DNA of 64,000 bases from Paraburkholderia fungorum (GTDB lineage: Bacteria > Pseudomonadota > Gammaproteobacteria > Burkholderiales > Burkholderiaceae), in NCBI RefSeq assembly GCF_003610895.1, contig NZ_MCAS01000045.1, forward strand, positions 1-64,000. The letters run 5' to 3'. Below the pieces are notes generated by a model. That model searched no databases and was not told the origin of the DNA. It was given only the letters and a program-made list of their open reading frames with translations. The position numbers and the translations under genes were made by a program. This document shows positions 7,581 through 16,651 of the stretch, in pieces (position 1 is the stretch's first letter; each line of letters opens with the position of its first letter).

Positions 7581-9101
7581 ATGACGCCCCGGCGGCCGAA
7601 CCTCCTGATTGGCGTTAGCCTGTTTGTTTCGCTTGCCATATTCCTGATTTCGGCTCTGGTTCTGGTGGAGATGCGCCAGGATGCGCTTCGCCGAGTTCAG
7701 GAGGCTGCTACCAACCTGTCGCTCATCGTCGAGCGGGACACATCTCGAAACCTTGAAATCTATGACCTGTCTCTCCAGGCGGTCATTGATGGGCTCCAGG
7801 AGCCTGGCGTCAACAAGCTTCCGCCGCTCATGAGACAAAAGGTGCTGTTCGACCGCGCAGCGTCCGCCAAGGATTTGGGCGCTCTCCTGGTTGTGGACGA
7901 ATCCGGCAACGTTGTAATTGATTCAAGGGCCGTTCCGGCTCGTCGACTCAACGTTGCCGACCGCGACTACTTCAAGGTCCACCGCAAATCCCCAGATGTC
8001 GGACTCTACGTGAGCCACCCTTTCCTGCCTCGCCTGGGTGAAGGAGGTGATTCCATTGCGCTCAGCCGCAGACTTTCTCATCCCGATGGAAGCTTTGCCG
8101 GTATTGTGGTCGGCACACTTCAACTCAATTACTTCCGCTATTTGTTCGACGGCATGAATCTTGGTTCAGGCGGTTCGATGGCGTTAATGCTTGATGACGG
8201 CACGATGCTGATGAGGCGGCCATATGACCAGAAGGTTATCGGCCGGAGTTTGATGGGGACCGCGAACTACACTCGTTTTGCGCAAACTTCGAATGGCGCG
8301 TTCTTTGGTACGGCAGCTCTCGATGGAGTAAAGCGCTGGTACACATATCGGCACATCAATGGATTCCCGATAATTCTCGATGTTGCGCTTGCGACCGACG
8401 ACATTTACGCCGAATGGCGCGGTCGCGCGTGGACGATAGGTTCACTGATGGCCGCACTCGACGTGATGATTATCGGATTTGCCCTTCTGTTTTCGCAGCA
8501 ATGGAAACGTCGTCTTGCATTCGAAGAGGAGCTTCGGGTGCTCGCGCGAACCGATGGTCTTACGGGATTACACAACCGTCGTACCTTCGAGGAAATGGCG
8601 GACATCGAGTGGCGTCGTGCCCAGCGAACCGGGCAGCCACTGTCGATGCTTCTAATCGACGTTGACCACTTCAAGGGTTTCAACGATTTGTACGGGCACT
8701 CGGCAGGTGATGACGCGCTGATTGCGGTCGCATATTGCATCAGTCAAAGCATCAGACGCCCAGGAGACATCGCAGGGCGCTACGGTGGCGAGGAATTTAC
8801 TGTGCTTCTCCCCAACACGGATAGCGGCGGTGCAGCGCATATGGCGGAAAAGATTCTTGCATCGGTAAGAGCGCTGGAACTCCGGCATGTCGCCAGCACG
8901 CACCAGTTTCTGAGTGTGAGCATCGGGGTTGCCTGTGCCGTGGACCAGCGGTTTCCGACTTTGAGGTCTCTTGTGAATGCGTCCGATGCGGCGATGTATG
9001 AAGCGAAGAACAGCGGCAGGAGTCGAGTTGCCTGTTATCCAGTCGCGACGCAGCAGGACAGCGCTTTAAGTGCTCAGTCATCCGAGGGCTGCGCGAATTG
9101 A
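7581..9101 (+). CDS. Membrane diguanylate cyclase, Cache + GGDEF
   Basis: The 506-residue protein has a transmembrane helix at about 9-29, a periplasmic Cache-like sensor (about 30-285, with DRDYFKVHR and ALSRRLSHPDGSFAGIV), a second helix at about 286-306, and a C-terminal GGDEF domain. The catalytic motif is GGEEF (402-406), and an RxxD inhibitory site (RPGD, 393-396) lies five residues before it. These features predict synthesis of c-di-GMP with product feedback, controlled by a small extracellular ligand. No EAL domain is present. It is a close paralogue of the gene at 13885-15411, with the same order and similar sensor motifs. Confidence 0.93.
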   Translation: MTPRRPNLLIGVSLFVSLAIFLISALVLVEMRQDALRRVQEAATNLSLIVERDTSRNLEIYDLSLQAVIDGLQEPGVNKLPPLMRQKVLFDRAASAKDLGALLVVDESGNVVIDSRAVPARRLNVADRDYFKVHRKSPDVGLYVSHPFLPRLGEGGDSIALSRRLSHPDGSFAGIVVGTLQLNYFRYLFDGMNLGSGGSMALMLDDGTMLMRRPYDQKVIGRSLMGTANYTRFAQTSNGAFFGTAALDGVKRWYTYRHINGFPIILDVALATDDIYAEWRGRAWTIGSLMAALDVMIIGFALLFSQQWKRRLAFEEELRVLARTDGLTGLHNRRTFEEMADIEWRRAQRTGQPLSMLLIDVDHFKGFNDLYGHSAGDDALIAVAYCISQSIRRPGDIAGRYGGEEFTVLLPNTDSGGAAHMAEKILASVRALELRHVASTHQFLSVSIGVACAVDQRFPTLRSLVNASDAAMYEAKNSGRSRVACYPVATQQDSALSAQSSEGCAN

Positions 9102-9243
9102 GCACCGAGACCGCACTGTGCCTTGCCGACGCGTGCTCGTAAATCGAAAGACAAGTTGCCTTAGCCAGGCGGTCAGACTGGTCGCGCAAGCGAACGGCTC
9201 AGGAGTCGCCGGCTCCGTACGACGTGTGTCGGGAGCGGGGCGG

Positions 9244-9477
9244 TCAGCTTGCTGACCGTTCGCCGCCGTAAACCAGCCTGTCGAATGCCTCACGTGCGTC
9301 GCGCAACTCCTGCATGGCGGCTGCGAATCGCGCGAGTTGCAAGGTCGATGGTTTCCCACTTCCTTTTTCAGGGAAGCTTGCTTCGAGTGCTACTGACGCT
9401 GCGTGTACTTCGCGTGCGGCGTCAACGACACGTTCAAGCGCTATCGCTTCATTTGAACGGGGTTTTCCGTTTGCCAT
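9244..9477 (-). CDS. Small alpha-helical protein, 77 aa
   Basis: ATG 9477 is preceded by GAGAAAG. The product is rich in Ala, Glu and Arg (VVDAAREVHAASVALEASF, QLARFAAAMQELRDAREAFD) and should fold as two or three amphipathic helices. It has no signal peptide. Codon use matches neighbouring genes. It lies convergent to the diguanylate cyclase gene. I do not recognise a family. Confidence 0.55.
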   Translation of the reverse strand: MANGKPRSNEAIALERVVDAAREVHAASVALEASFPEKGSGKPSTLQLARFAAAMQELRDAREAFDRLVYGGERSAS

Positions 9478-9923
9478 TCTTTCTCGACCCAGTGCGCGCG
9501 ATTGGACAACGGCGCGCGGCTTAGGTTCGGGTACATTACGTAGACGACTATCCCTGTGCGTCGTCCCGACGAAATCTAAACCGCGTCGTCAAGGACGACC
9601 TCGCCACGATAGGTCCTATAGCGCTTCACCGCGCACTCTATCCGCACCAATCGGACGGCTCATCAAGTCGCGTCGGCGAGTTCGTGGCCACTTCTGCGGT
9701 CTGGTCGCCTCACATGGGCCGCCGAGCACGGTGGTCGTATGTTCAGGCCGTGCCGCCCCCGCCAATTCTGCACTATCAATCCAGCTTTCATCTCCGCTGG
9801 AATTTTAAGAATTCTTTAAGTTTGCCGGTCTACGCTGGAATTGTCGTGGTAGGGAATGGATACGGGGCTCTTGCGTAAACGCGGGGTCACGCGGGTCATT
9901 TCCACGTCGCCAGGAGCGATGCT
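9478..9923. other. Intergenic region upstream of the HtrA-like gene
   Basis: No coding sequence is supported. The AT-rich part around 9800-9850 differs from its surroundings and contains the direct repeat at 9804-9820, so it is probably the promoter of the downstream gene. Confidence 0.45.
9804..9820 (+). promoter_or_regulatory. PmrA/QseB-type box TTTAAG-N5-TTTAAG
   Basis: The direct repeat exactly fits YTTAAK-N5-YTTAAK, the recognition sequence of PmrA/QseB-family response regulators. It lies 104 bases before the start of the HtrA-like lipoprotein gene in an AT-rich promoter-like patch. In enteric and Burkholderia species such regulators control envelope genes, which fits the downstream cluster. 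Confidence 0.5.
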
Positions 9924-11378
9924 ATGCGAACCGGAAATCTGATGCGCGCGCAGGTTGCGGCGTGTCTGGTGGCGGTTTTGTCTGTCGGATGCACGTCCGG
10001 GCCGGCGTATTCGTCGGCAGTGCAGGGTTCGACGGTCCCCAGCGCGCTACCGACACCACCGCGCGTCCTCTCGACAGGCATTACGACGGATTTTGCAGAC
10101 ATCGTGCGGCAGAACGGGCCCGCTGTGGTCAATATCAGCGCGGCTCATGGGAGCCATGTCGCCAATCTGACTCAGCTTTGGCCGCCCGCATCGAACGAGC
10201 ATAACCCGTTCGTCCAGTTCTTCAGACAATTCTCCTCCAGCCGGTCCAGTGAAGGCATATTGCCGTCGGGAAGCCTTGGCTCGGGCTTCATCATCAGCCC
10301 GTATGGATACATTCTCACTGACGCCAAAGTGGTCGCAGGTGCAACGCAGATTAGAGTCGAGCTAACCGACCGTCGCGAATTCAAGGCCTCCGTTGTTGGT
10401 ATTGACGCGCCGAGTGACGTTGCGCTGCTGAAAATCGATGCGCGTGACCTTCCGACTGTGAAAATCGGGAAACCGTCCGAGGCGAGAGTCGGCCAATGGG
10501 TCGTCTCCATCAGCTCACCTTATGGGTTTGAGAATACGGCCACTGCCGGCATCATCAGCAGCAAGGGACGACTGATTCCGGACGAAACGTATGTCCCCCT
10601 GATTCAGACCGACCTAACTCTGAATGCCGGTGATTCCGGCGGGCCGCTGTTCGATTTGAACGGCGACGTCATCGGCATTGAGGCACCCGTTCACCCAACG
10701 TTCCAGGGACTTTCATTCGCGATTCCGATTGATGTCGCGATGAGAATCGAACGGCAATTGCAGCTTCACGGGAAAGTCGAACACGGCCGCCTGGGCTTGA
10801 GCGTTCAGGAAGTCACCGCGCCGCTCGCGCGGTCTTTCGGGATGCCAGAACCGGTCGGCGCGCTCATCAGTTCAGTCGACAGGAACGGACCGTCAGCCAA
10901 ATCGGGCCTGCGTGCCGGAGATATCATCCTGAAACTGAATGGCGTAACAATCCGCGATTCGACGCAATTGCCGATGGCCGTGGCCGACCTGCGTCCCGGT
11001 TCCATGGTGCGTGTTCAATTCTGGCGAGACCATGAAACCCTTGAGGCACTGGTTGTGCTGGCTGCCGTGAAGGGCTACCTGCTAGCCTCCGATACGCCTG
11101 CCCGGACCGCAGTTGGTCAGATTGGTTTGACGGTGCGCAGTCTGACATCCGAAGAGAAGCGCAAGGTCGGGGTGACTGACGGTGTCCGTGTCGAGCAGAG
11201 TGAAGGTCCTGCAGCACTGGCTGGCATTCAACCGGGAGACATTGTCTCGCGGGTCAACAATACACCGGTGTCAAATGCGGCTCAGCTACGTGATGAGCTA
11301 AAGAATGCTGGCAACAGTGTCGCGCTGCTGGTTCAGCGTGATGGTCGTCCGATTTTCGTGGCAATCGACTTAGGATAG
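9924..11378 (+). CDS. HtrA/DegQ-like lipoprotein lacking the catalytic histidine
   Basis: The 484-residue product has a signal peptide with a lipobox-like end (LSVGC, Cys23), a trypsin-like domain (about 55-265) and two PDZ domains (about 280-370 and 390-480). Family motifs are clear: GSGFIISPYGYILTDAKVV, DAPSDVALLKI and LNAGDSGGPLFDLNGDVIGI. The triad Asp (165) and Ser (238) are present, but the His of the usual TNAHVV is Lys135 (codon AAA 10326-10328), two substitutions away from any His codon. Proteolysis is therefore unlikely; a chaperone or scaffolding role in the periplasm is the inference. ATG 9924 follows AGGAG by seven bases. The gene leads a group of envelope genes. Confidence 0.9.
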   Translation: MRTGNLMRAQVAACLVAVLSVGCTSGPAYSSAVQGSTVPSALPTPPRVLSTGITTDFADIVRQNGPAVVNISAAHGSHVANLTQLWPPASNEHNPFVQFFRQFSSSRSSEGILPSGSLGSGFIISPYGYILTDAKVVAGATQIRVELTDRREFKASVVGIDAPSDVALLKIDARDLPTVKIGKPSEARVGQWVVSISSPYGFENTATAGIISSKGRLIPDETYVPLIQTDLTLNAGDSGGPLFDLNGDVIGIEAPVHPTFQGLSFAIPIDVAMRIERQLQLHGKVEHGRLGLSVQEVTAPLARSFGMPEPVGALISSVDRNGPSAKSGLRAGDIILKLNGVTIRDSTQLPMAVADLRPGSMVRVQFWRDHETLEALVVLAAVKGYLLASDTPARTAVGQIGLTVRSLTSEEKRKVGVTDGVRVEQSEGPAALAGIQPGDIVSRVNNTPVSNAAQLRDELKNAGNSVALLVQRDGRPIFVAIDLG

Positions 11379-11430
11379 GAGTACCCGCGCCGGATGCTCC
11401 CGTATTTCAAGGCGTTCGACGGAGGTCAAC

Positions 11431-11862
11431 ATGAAGCATCATTCGATATTGCGATTAGGTGCCATGGCTCTCGTGCTCGCCGGCACCGCACAACTCGCGT
11501 TGGCCATGCCGGAGGGACTTCCACCAGTGCAGCACTCGGGGGGCATAAGCTATTTGTCCGGTGGCGTGGGTAGTGACGAGTCGACAGCAATCAAGGGGGA
11601 GATGGGGAACTATCCGCTTGTTCTCGAGTTCGCCGGAAAGACGAATGCAGGGAACGACTATCTCGCGGACATACCAGTCCAGATTTCCGACGCACACGGT
11701 ACCGTTGTGCTGGATACAAGCTCGCGGGGTCCGTTCATGCTGATTTCGCTACCGAATGGCAGGTACACCGTGACCGCCATCTACAACGGAAAGCAGGTCC
11801 GTCGCGCGGTGAGTGTCGTAACTGGCGCACACGCGCATGAAGTGTTCATATGGCCTATGTAG
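11431..11862 (+). CDS. Exported protein with Ig-like/carboxypeptidase-regulatory fold
   Basis: The 143-residue product starts with a clear signal peptide (MKHHSILRLGAMALVLAGTA, cut after LALA). The mature part has the pattern of a small beta-sandwich: YPLVLEFAG, ADIPVQISDAHGTVVLD, GPFMLISLPNGRYTVTAIYN and KQVRRAVSV. The NGRYTVTA segment is typical of carboxypeptidase-regulatory or transthyretin-like domains found in periplasmic proteins. ATG 11431 has GGAGG five bases upstream. It lies 52 bases after the HtrA-like gene and may share its transcript. Specific role unknown. Confidence 0.75.
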   Translation: MKHHSILRLGAMALVLAGTAQLALAMPEGLPPVQHSGGISYLSGGVGSDESTAIKGEMGNYPLVLEFAGKTNAGNDYLADIPVQISDAHGTVVLDTSSRGPFMLISLPNGRYTVTAIYNGKQVRRAVSVVTGAHAHEVFIWPM

Positions 11863-12520
11863 ACAACGGAATCGGCCATGCGCGGCGACTGAACTCCAAC
11901 TATCCGTCTGGCGATAACACAAACCAGCTTGATTGCCATGTCGACACCGACCCAATCAGGCGCTGCCATGGTGAGTCTGCGACATTGGGGGCAACCGATG
12001 ACGGCCGAGGGTTACGCGGTGACCGCGACGTTTCGTTTCCCGGCGCTGCAGGTACGAAGGGGACCGGAGGGTCGTTTCTGATTGACGGCGCTCGACAAAG
12101 CTTAGTCGAGCAGATTCGACAGTGAGGTGCGAGGCGCTAATGAGACATCAAGCCACGACACGGGAAGAACGTCGAAACGGAGACGTTCATGCACAATCAG
12201 CCGCCGCGCGGCGAGGTGCGAGAATCGCCCCAACGACAATTCCCGGACCATCGGGGCTTGCTCGTCCGACGAGTTGGGAGTCAGGAGTGTTGAAGAGCCT
12301 GTGGGTTATCGTTCTCGTGCTCCCCGTCGTGATTGTTGCACTGGTTGTAGCCATTGGCGTTCTCGGCGTTATGGCGAGACTATTTCCGCATTGAATGCCT
12401 GGGACGTACCGACACAGGGACGGCGCATGCGCTCTGTCCCAGAATCGGTGAAGGGAACGGGACTTGATGCGATGCCGGTCGGCACCATTAACGGGTCGGC
12501 AGGTTGGAGAAAAAGAAGCC
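11863..12520. other. Stretch with only doubtful small frames
   Basis: Two short frames deserve mention: 11938-12081 (47 aa, ATG, weak ribosome-binding site) and the membrane peptide at 12287-12394 listed separately. Otherwise nothing is supported. Confidence 0.3.
12287..12394 (+). CDS. Possible 35-aa transmembrane peptide
   Basis: A GTG at 12287 follows GGGAG. It opens a frame coding for MLKSLWVIVLVLPVVIVALV and a continuing hydrophobic helix ending ARLFPH. The frame continues upstream to 12122, but that part is low-complexity and lacks initiation signals. The hydrophobicity is striking for chance sequence, yet the evidence is thin. Confidence 0.3.
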   Translation: MLKSLWVIVLVLPVVIVALVVAIGVLGVMARLFPH

Positions 12521-12832
12521 ATGAGACACGGTCCAGCCGCTTTGCTAATTGTCGTTTCGACTGCATGCGTGAGCCCAATAGCTAGCGCCCATTCGGAAGC
12601 GCGCATCGACATCGGAATGCTCAATCCGGTCGAGGTCAACACGACATCCATTGCGAGCGACATGTCCGTCGTCAAGAATGACTTTCCGCTGGTGGCATAT
12701 CGACTCCCTCCCGTGGTCCATGGACCAGCGTATTACCCAGCGTGGCGAGGTGGTGAGTCGCATGGCAAAGGGTGGTTTGAGTATTTGCGCGGTGGCCGCT
12801 TTTTCCTTCATGAGAGTGACGATGACAGGTGA
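12521..12832 (+). CDS. Small exported protein, 103 aa, unknown
   Basis: ATG 12521 follows GGAG, with a rather long spacer of 11 bases. The product has a convincing signal peptide (MRHGPAALLIVVSTACVSPI, cut after ASA) and a mature domain beginning HSEARIDIGM with the segments VVKNDFPLVAYRLPPVVHGP and WFEYLRGGRFFLHESDDDR. It contains no recognised domain. It sits between the two exported proteins of this cluster and 88 bases before the Pal-like gene, so an envelope role is the inference. Confidence 0.5.
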   Translation: MRHGPAALLIVVSTACVSPIASAHSEARIDIGMLNPVEVNTTSIASDMSVVKNDFPLVAYRLPPVVHGPAYYPAWRGGESHGKGWFEYLRGGRFFLHESDDDR

Positions 12833-12920
12833 TTGCCGGGGCTGGTGACCGTCGCGGGAGGTTGTCGCCATGATGATTCGTTGTTGCTGGCAGTGTTTAA
12901 ACCACGTAAGGAGAGACCAA

Positions 12921-13439
12921 ATGACATCAAGAATTCTCAAGTTGCTCGCAGTTCTGCTCGTCGGGACACTGACCGCATGTCACTCGGGCGTCAAGCTGAA
13001 CGAGGGCGCCAACGCAACTGGTGCCAGTGGCGGTGTTGGCGCACAAACGAACCCGAACGCCGTTACCCAGATAGGGGTCGACCCGCTGAACGACCCGAAC
13101 AGTCCGCTCGCTAAACGCAGTGTCTACTTCGACTTCGACGACTATACCGTCAAGCCGGAATATGAGCCGCTTCTGAAACTGCACGCGCAATATCTGAAAA
13201 GCCATCCACAACGCCACGTGCGCATTCAGGGCAACACTGATGAACGTGGCACGAGCGAATACAACCTGGCGCTCGGTCAAAAGCGTTCCGAGGCCGTCCG
13301 CCGTGAGCTGATTTTGTTTGGCGTTCCCGATTCGCAGCTCGAGGCGGTCAGTTTCGGAAAGGAAAAGCCGGTCGCAACCGGACACGATGAAGCATCGTGG
13401 GCGCAAAACCGTCGTGCGGATTTGGCCTATCAACAGTAG
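12921..13439 (+). CDS. Pal/OmpA-family peptidoglycan-binding lipoprotein
   Basis: The 172-residue product has a lipoprotein signal (LLVGTLTAC, Cys about 17-18), a Gly/Asn-rich linker and an OmpA-C domain with SVYFDFDDYTVKPEYEPLL, IQGNTDERGTSEYNLALGQK and WAQNRRADL, the peptidoglycan (diaminopimelate)-binding residues of Pal. It anchors the outer membrane to the wall. It is not next to tolQRAB, so it is a paralogue and not the housekeeping pal. ATG 12921 follows AAGGAG by seven bases; an in-frame upstream ATG at 12870 is less likely. Confidence 0.9.
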   Translation: MTSRILKLLAVLLVGTLTACHSGVKLNEGANATGASGGVGAQTNPNAVTQIGVDPLNDPNSPLAKRSVYFDFDDYTVKPEYEPLLKLHAQYLKSHPQRHVRIQGNTDERGTSEYNLALGQKRSEAVRRELILFGVPDSQLEAVSFGKEKPVATGHDEASWAQNRRADLAYQQ

Positions 13440-13884
13440 CCCGTGATGCATGGTGTGTCGGACCGATTCGCGATTTCTACACGATCACGGCGACCGTAGT
13501 TTCGCGAACGGCATTCGGACTGCAACTTACAGTGCAGCCCCGCCATCGCTCTAGTGCGTCGTGTCGTGAACGCATGTCGTGCTAGCGACACCAGCAAATA
13601 TTTCCGCCTGACGCGGCTCGATGCCTGCAGGGCTGGGAACCGCCAATGGCGTGAGGAGCATCAAGAAAATAGATAAATTGCCGATAATGCATCAGCCATC
13701 CGGTAAAATGTTCTGCCCTTTTGGCAGGGCGAGTCGGGACGTGCACGGCTAAAAGACACCCGAATAGCGTGGCGGTTCGGTTGTGCGTTTATCGATCGCC
13801 CACAGCATCCACTGATCCCCGAGACGCGCGGTCCGCCCCGCAGGGCGCCCGTGCGGCGGATTTTCCTCAAGACAGGAAAGGCAT
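13440..13884. other. Intergenic region before the second diguanylate cyclase
   Basis: No gene is supported. A short hairpin (CTGCC-CTTTT-GGCAG, 13713-13727) lies in the probable leader of the downstream GGDEF gene. Confidence 0.35.
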
Positions 13885-15411
13885 ATGCAGACCGACCAGA
13901 AAAAGAACAGCGCGCTTTTGTCGCTGGCCGGACGCCTATGGCGCAGCCGCCTGGTGCCCCATGCGATTATCCTGGGTGGAATCTTTACCGCGCTGGTCAT
14001 GGTCTCCCTATGCGCAACGGTGCTGTATCAGGGGCGCATGGACGCGATGGACCGCGCCCGTGAGACGTCGCGCAACCTTGCACTGATCGCCGAGCGCGAT
14101 ATTGAACGGAATTTCGAGCTGTACGCGCTATCGCTGCAGGCGGTCGTCGACGGCATGCGCGACCCGGCGGTGTTGTCACTACCGCCCGGCCTGCGGCGAC
14201 AGGTGCTGTTCGACCGGGCTGCGACCGCGAAATACCTGGGTTCGATGCTGGTGCTGAATGCATCCGGCAACATCGTTGTTGACTCGGCCGGCGATGTGCC
14301 GCGCCAGGGTAATTTCTCGGACCGGAAGTATTTCACGGTTCAGCGCGATAACCCGAACGTCGGTCTCTATATCAGCGATCCGTTTGCCTCGCGACTGCGC
14401 AACGGCACCCTCAGCATTGCGCTGAGCCGGCGCCTTTCGCATCCGGACGGCTCGTTTGCCGGCATTGTGCTGATTGCCATGAACCTCGAGTATTTCCACA
14501 ACCTGTTCGCCGGGTTGTCACTCGGGCCGCATGGCGCCGTGTCCGTGATCGGCAGCGACGGCATCATGGTCATGCGTCAGCCGTACAACGTCCACACCAT
14601 TGGGCGAGATATAAGCAAGGCGAGCACGTTCCGGCAGTTCAGGTCGGCGCCGGAAGGCAGCTTCTCCGAAACCGCGTCGATTGACGGCGTGCGCCGCCTG
14701 TATTACTTCAGGAATTTTCCGGACCTGCCGCTGATCATCATGGTGGCTGAGGCCGAGCGGGACATCTATACGGCCTGGCGACAGCGCGCGATTACGATCG
14801 GATCGCTGATGGCCGCATTCGCGCTGGGGTTCGTCGTGCTCGCGTTCCTGCTGGGCGCTCAGTTGCGGCGCCGCATGCGTGCGGAGTCGGAACTGGAACT
14901 GCTCGCGAAAACGGACGGCCTGACCGGCCTCAATAACCGACGCACCCTCGGCGAGATTCTCGACCAGGAGTGGCGCCGCGCCCGCCGCACGCGCAGCATG
15001 TTTTCGCTGCTGTTCGTCGATATCGACCGGTTCAAGGCCTACAACGACACATATGGCCATCAGGCAGGGGACGATGCGCTGGCCGCCGTCGCCCGATGCA
15101 TCGGGGACAATATCCGGCGGCCCGCGGACAGCGCCGCACGCTACGGTGGGGAGGAGTTCGTCGTCGTGCTGCCCGATACGCTGCCTGCGGGCGCCGCGCT
15201 GATCGCCGAACAGATCCGCGCGGCAATCAGCGAGCTGGCGATTGAGCATGCCGGCAGCGAATACGGACGCGTGACCGCCAGCATCGGTGCGGCGAGCTGG
15301 GCGCCCGAACAGGACGGCGACGTGACCGCAGTGATCAAGGCCGCTGACGAGGCGCTGTACAACGCCAAGGCTACTGGCCGGAACAAGGTTTCGCCGTTCG
15401 ACCCGGCGTGA
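13885..15411 (+). CDS. Membrane diguanylate cyclase, Cache + GGDEF (paralogue)
   Basis: The 508-residue protein has a transmembrane helix at about 27-48, a Cache-like periplasmic domain (with SDRKYFTVQR and ALSRRLSHPDGSFAGIV), a second helix at about 303-324 and a GGDEF domain with GGEEF at 421-425 and an RxxD site (RPAD) at 412-415. It should make c-di-GMP with feedback inhibition. It resembles the gene at 7581-9101 along its whole length, so the two arose by duplication. ATG 13885 follows AGGAAAGG. A 365-codon antisense frame over it is a GC-rich shadow. Confidence 0.94.
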   Translation: MQTDQKKNSALLSLAGRLWRSRLVPHAIILGGIFTALVMVSLCATVLYQGRMDAMDRARETSRNLALIAERDIERNFELYALSLQAVVDGMRDPAVLSLPPGLRRQVLFDRAATAKYLGSMLVLNASGNIVVDSAGDVPRQGNFSDRKYFTVQRDNPNVGLYISDPFASRLRNGTLSIALSRRLSHPDGSFAGIVLIAMNLEYFHNLFAGLSLGPHGAVSVIGSDGIMVMRQPYNVHTIGRDISKASTFRQFRSAPEGSFSETASIDGVRRLYYFRNFPDLPLIIMVAEAERDIYTAWRQRAITIGSLMAAFALGFVVLAFLLGAQLRRRMRAESELELLAKTDGLTGLNNRRTLGEILDQEWRRARRTRSMFSLLFVDIDRFKAYNDTYGHQAGDDALAAVARCIGDNIRRPADSAARYGGEEFVVVLPDTLPAGAALIAEQIRAAISELAIEHAGSEYGRVTASIGAASWAPEQDGDVTAVIKAADEALYNAKATGRNKVSPFDPA

Positions 15412-16651
15412 ACAGGCTCCAGCCAGCTTCCGGGAGCACCGGTCCAGAAAGCGCCGTCGTAAAGGGATAGAATCAGAACAGGCCTTCGGTGGACTGACGT
15501 CCCGCGACGGGGCAGTCTTCGGCAGACTGGAAAAACGATTCGCCGGGATGGTGCGCGCCGGTGGGGAAGCCGCCCCTCGCGCGCAAGCTGGAACCCGCCG
15601 TTCCGGAGGCCCCAATGGCGCGCGGGGTGGTGGCGCGCGCCAGGGCGCAAGCCATGGGGGATTGTCGTTCGCCTAGGTTCCCCGATCTGCCAATGTCAAG
15701 GGATCGCCCCGGACCGATCCGGGTGCCCGAAAGTGCGACCACAGAAACGGCAGCGGAAATCTCTCATATGTTACGCAACGCCCAGATCCTTGGCGTCTCG
15801 GCTCTGCTGCCCGGCGCTTCCACATCGCATGGATCGACTTACAGCGTGGTGCTCGCGCTTCGCAGGCCCGCCGAGGCGCTTTCCACCTTGCAATTCGCGA
15901 ACCGCGCCAGGTGTGAACGGCGGTCGCATTCTGATCGTGAACACAGCTGGATGTCTCAAGCAAGGTCTTCCATCACGCGGGGATACTTATACGAATCAGG
16001 GTTTGTTCGCGGTTTTGTCGGCATGGTCTTCGGAGGAGGCTGGGCAAATCGACACGCGGCTCTCCCCAATGTTCGCCGTCCATGCCATTCCGGTTCACTC
16101 ATCGCGTAACCGGATCTTTTGCGCCGGCTTCTGGCTGGCTTTTTCTTGACGTTTTTCAACCTGCCGACAGCGCATTGCGCCTGTGCAACGTGGTGTCTGC
16201 GCGGCGACGCGCTGACTGCAGGTAAGGAGGGGCGGGGCGCAGCACGTGCTCCGCCAACCGTGCATCAGGGTTCGCATTCGATGCGTTCGTCGATAACGCG
16301 AATTCATTTCGTAGAACAAAGAGTTAATGCCATTCCGGCGAAATTTCACGATCGCGCGCAACGACAGATCATGCGAAGCGACGACCGAGCCGCTTAAACG
16401 ATGTCGAGTCAGCGGGCTTCAGGCCTGGTGCGGACAACCATTCCGGCGGAACGCTTCCTGATGCCGCCGCCCTGAACGGCTTTTAGAGCGGAACAGATCA
16501 ATTGCCAACCCGTGATAACTGCGAATCATGGAAATCCCCTATGAAAAACCCGTCCCGGTGTAAGTCGGAAGAAGGATTTGTTCCCCTAGAATCGCCCCAT
16601 CGATGCAGACGGGCGGCATTCCGCCGCACCGGACAATAACGGAGACTATCG
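15412..16651. other. 1.2-kb stretch without recognisable genes
   Basis: Open frames of up to about 180 codons occur on both strands but lack ribosome-binding sites, family motifs and plausible composition. A hairpin with T-run lies at 16123-16144. The last 100 bases before 16652 should hold the promoter of the ABC transporter operon; no known riboswitch consensus was recognised there. Confidence 0.4.
16123..16144 (+). terminator. Candidate intrinsic terminator
   Basis: GCCGGC and GCTGGC (one G-U pair) form a stem around a five-base loop, followed by TTTTT at 16140-16144. No certain gene precedes it on this strand for 700 bases. Confidence 0.4.

Noticed and set aside
14518..15615. Long minus-strand open frame (365 codons) opposite the second diguanylate cyclase
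   Set aside because: It is the antisense of a clear GGDEF gene, has Arg/Pro-rich composition, no ribosome-binding site and no domain; such shadows are common in high-GC coding DNA.
15561..16109. 182-codon frame with LSTLQFANRAR, superficially like a kinesin motor motif
   Set aside because: The match is about ten residues in a frame with no other motor motif, no ribosome-binding site and odd composition; coincidence.
16500..16651. Riboswitch upstream of the NMT1/SsuA-type transporter operon
   Set aside because: Looked for thiamine pyrophosphate or other riboswitch consensus (for example CTGAGA with partner) and found none; only ordinary leader sequence.
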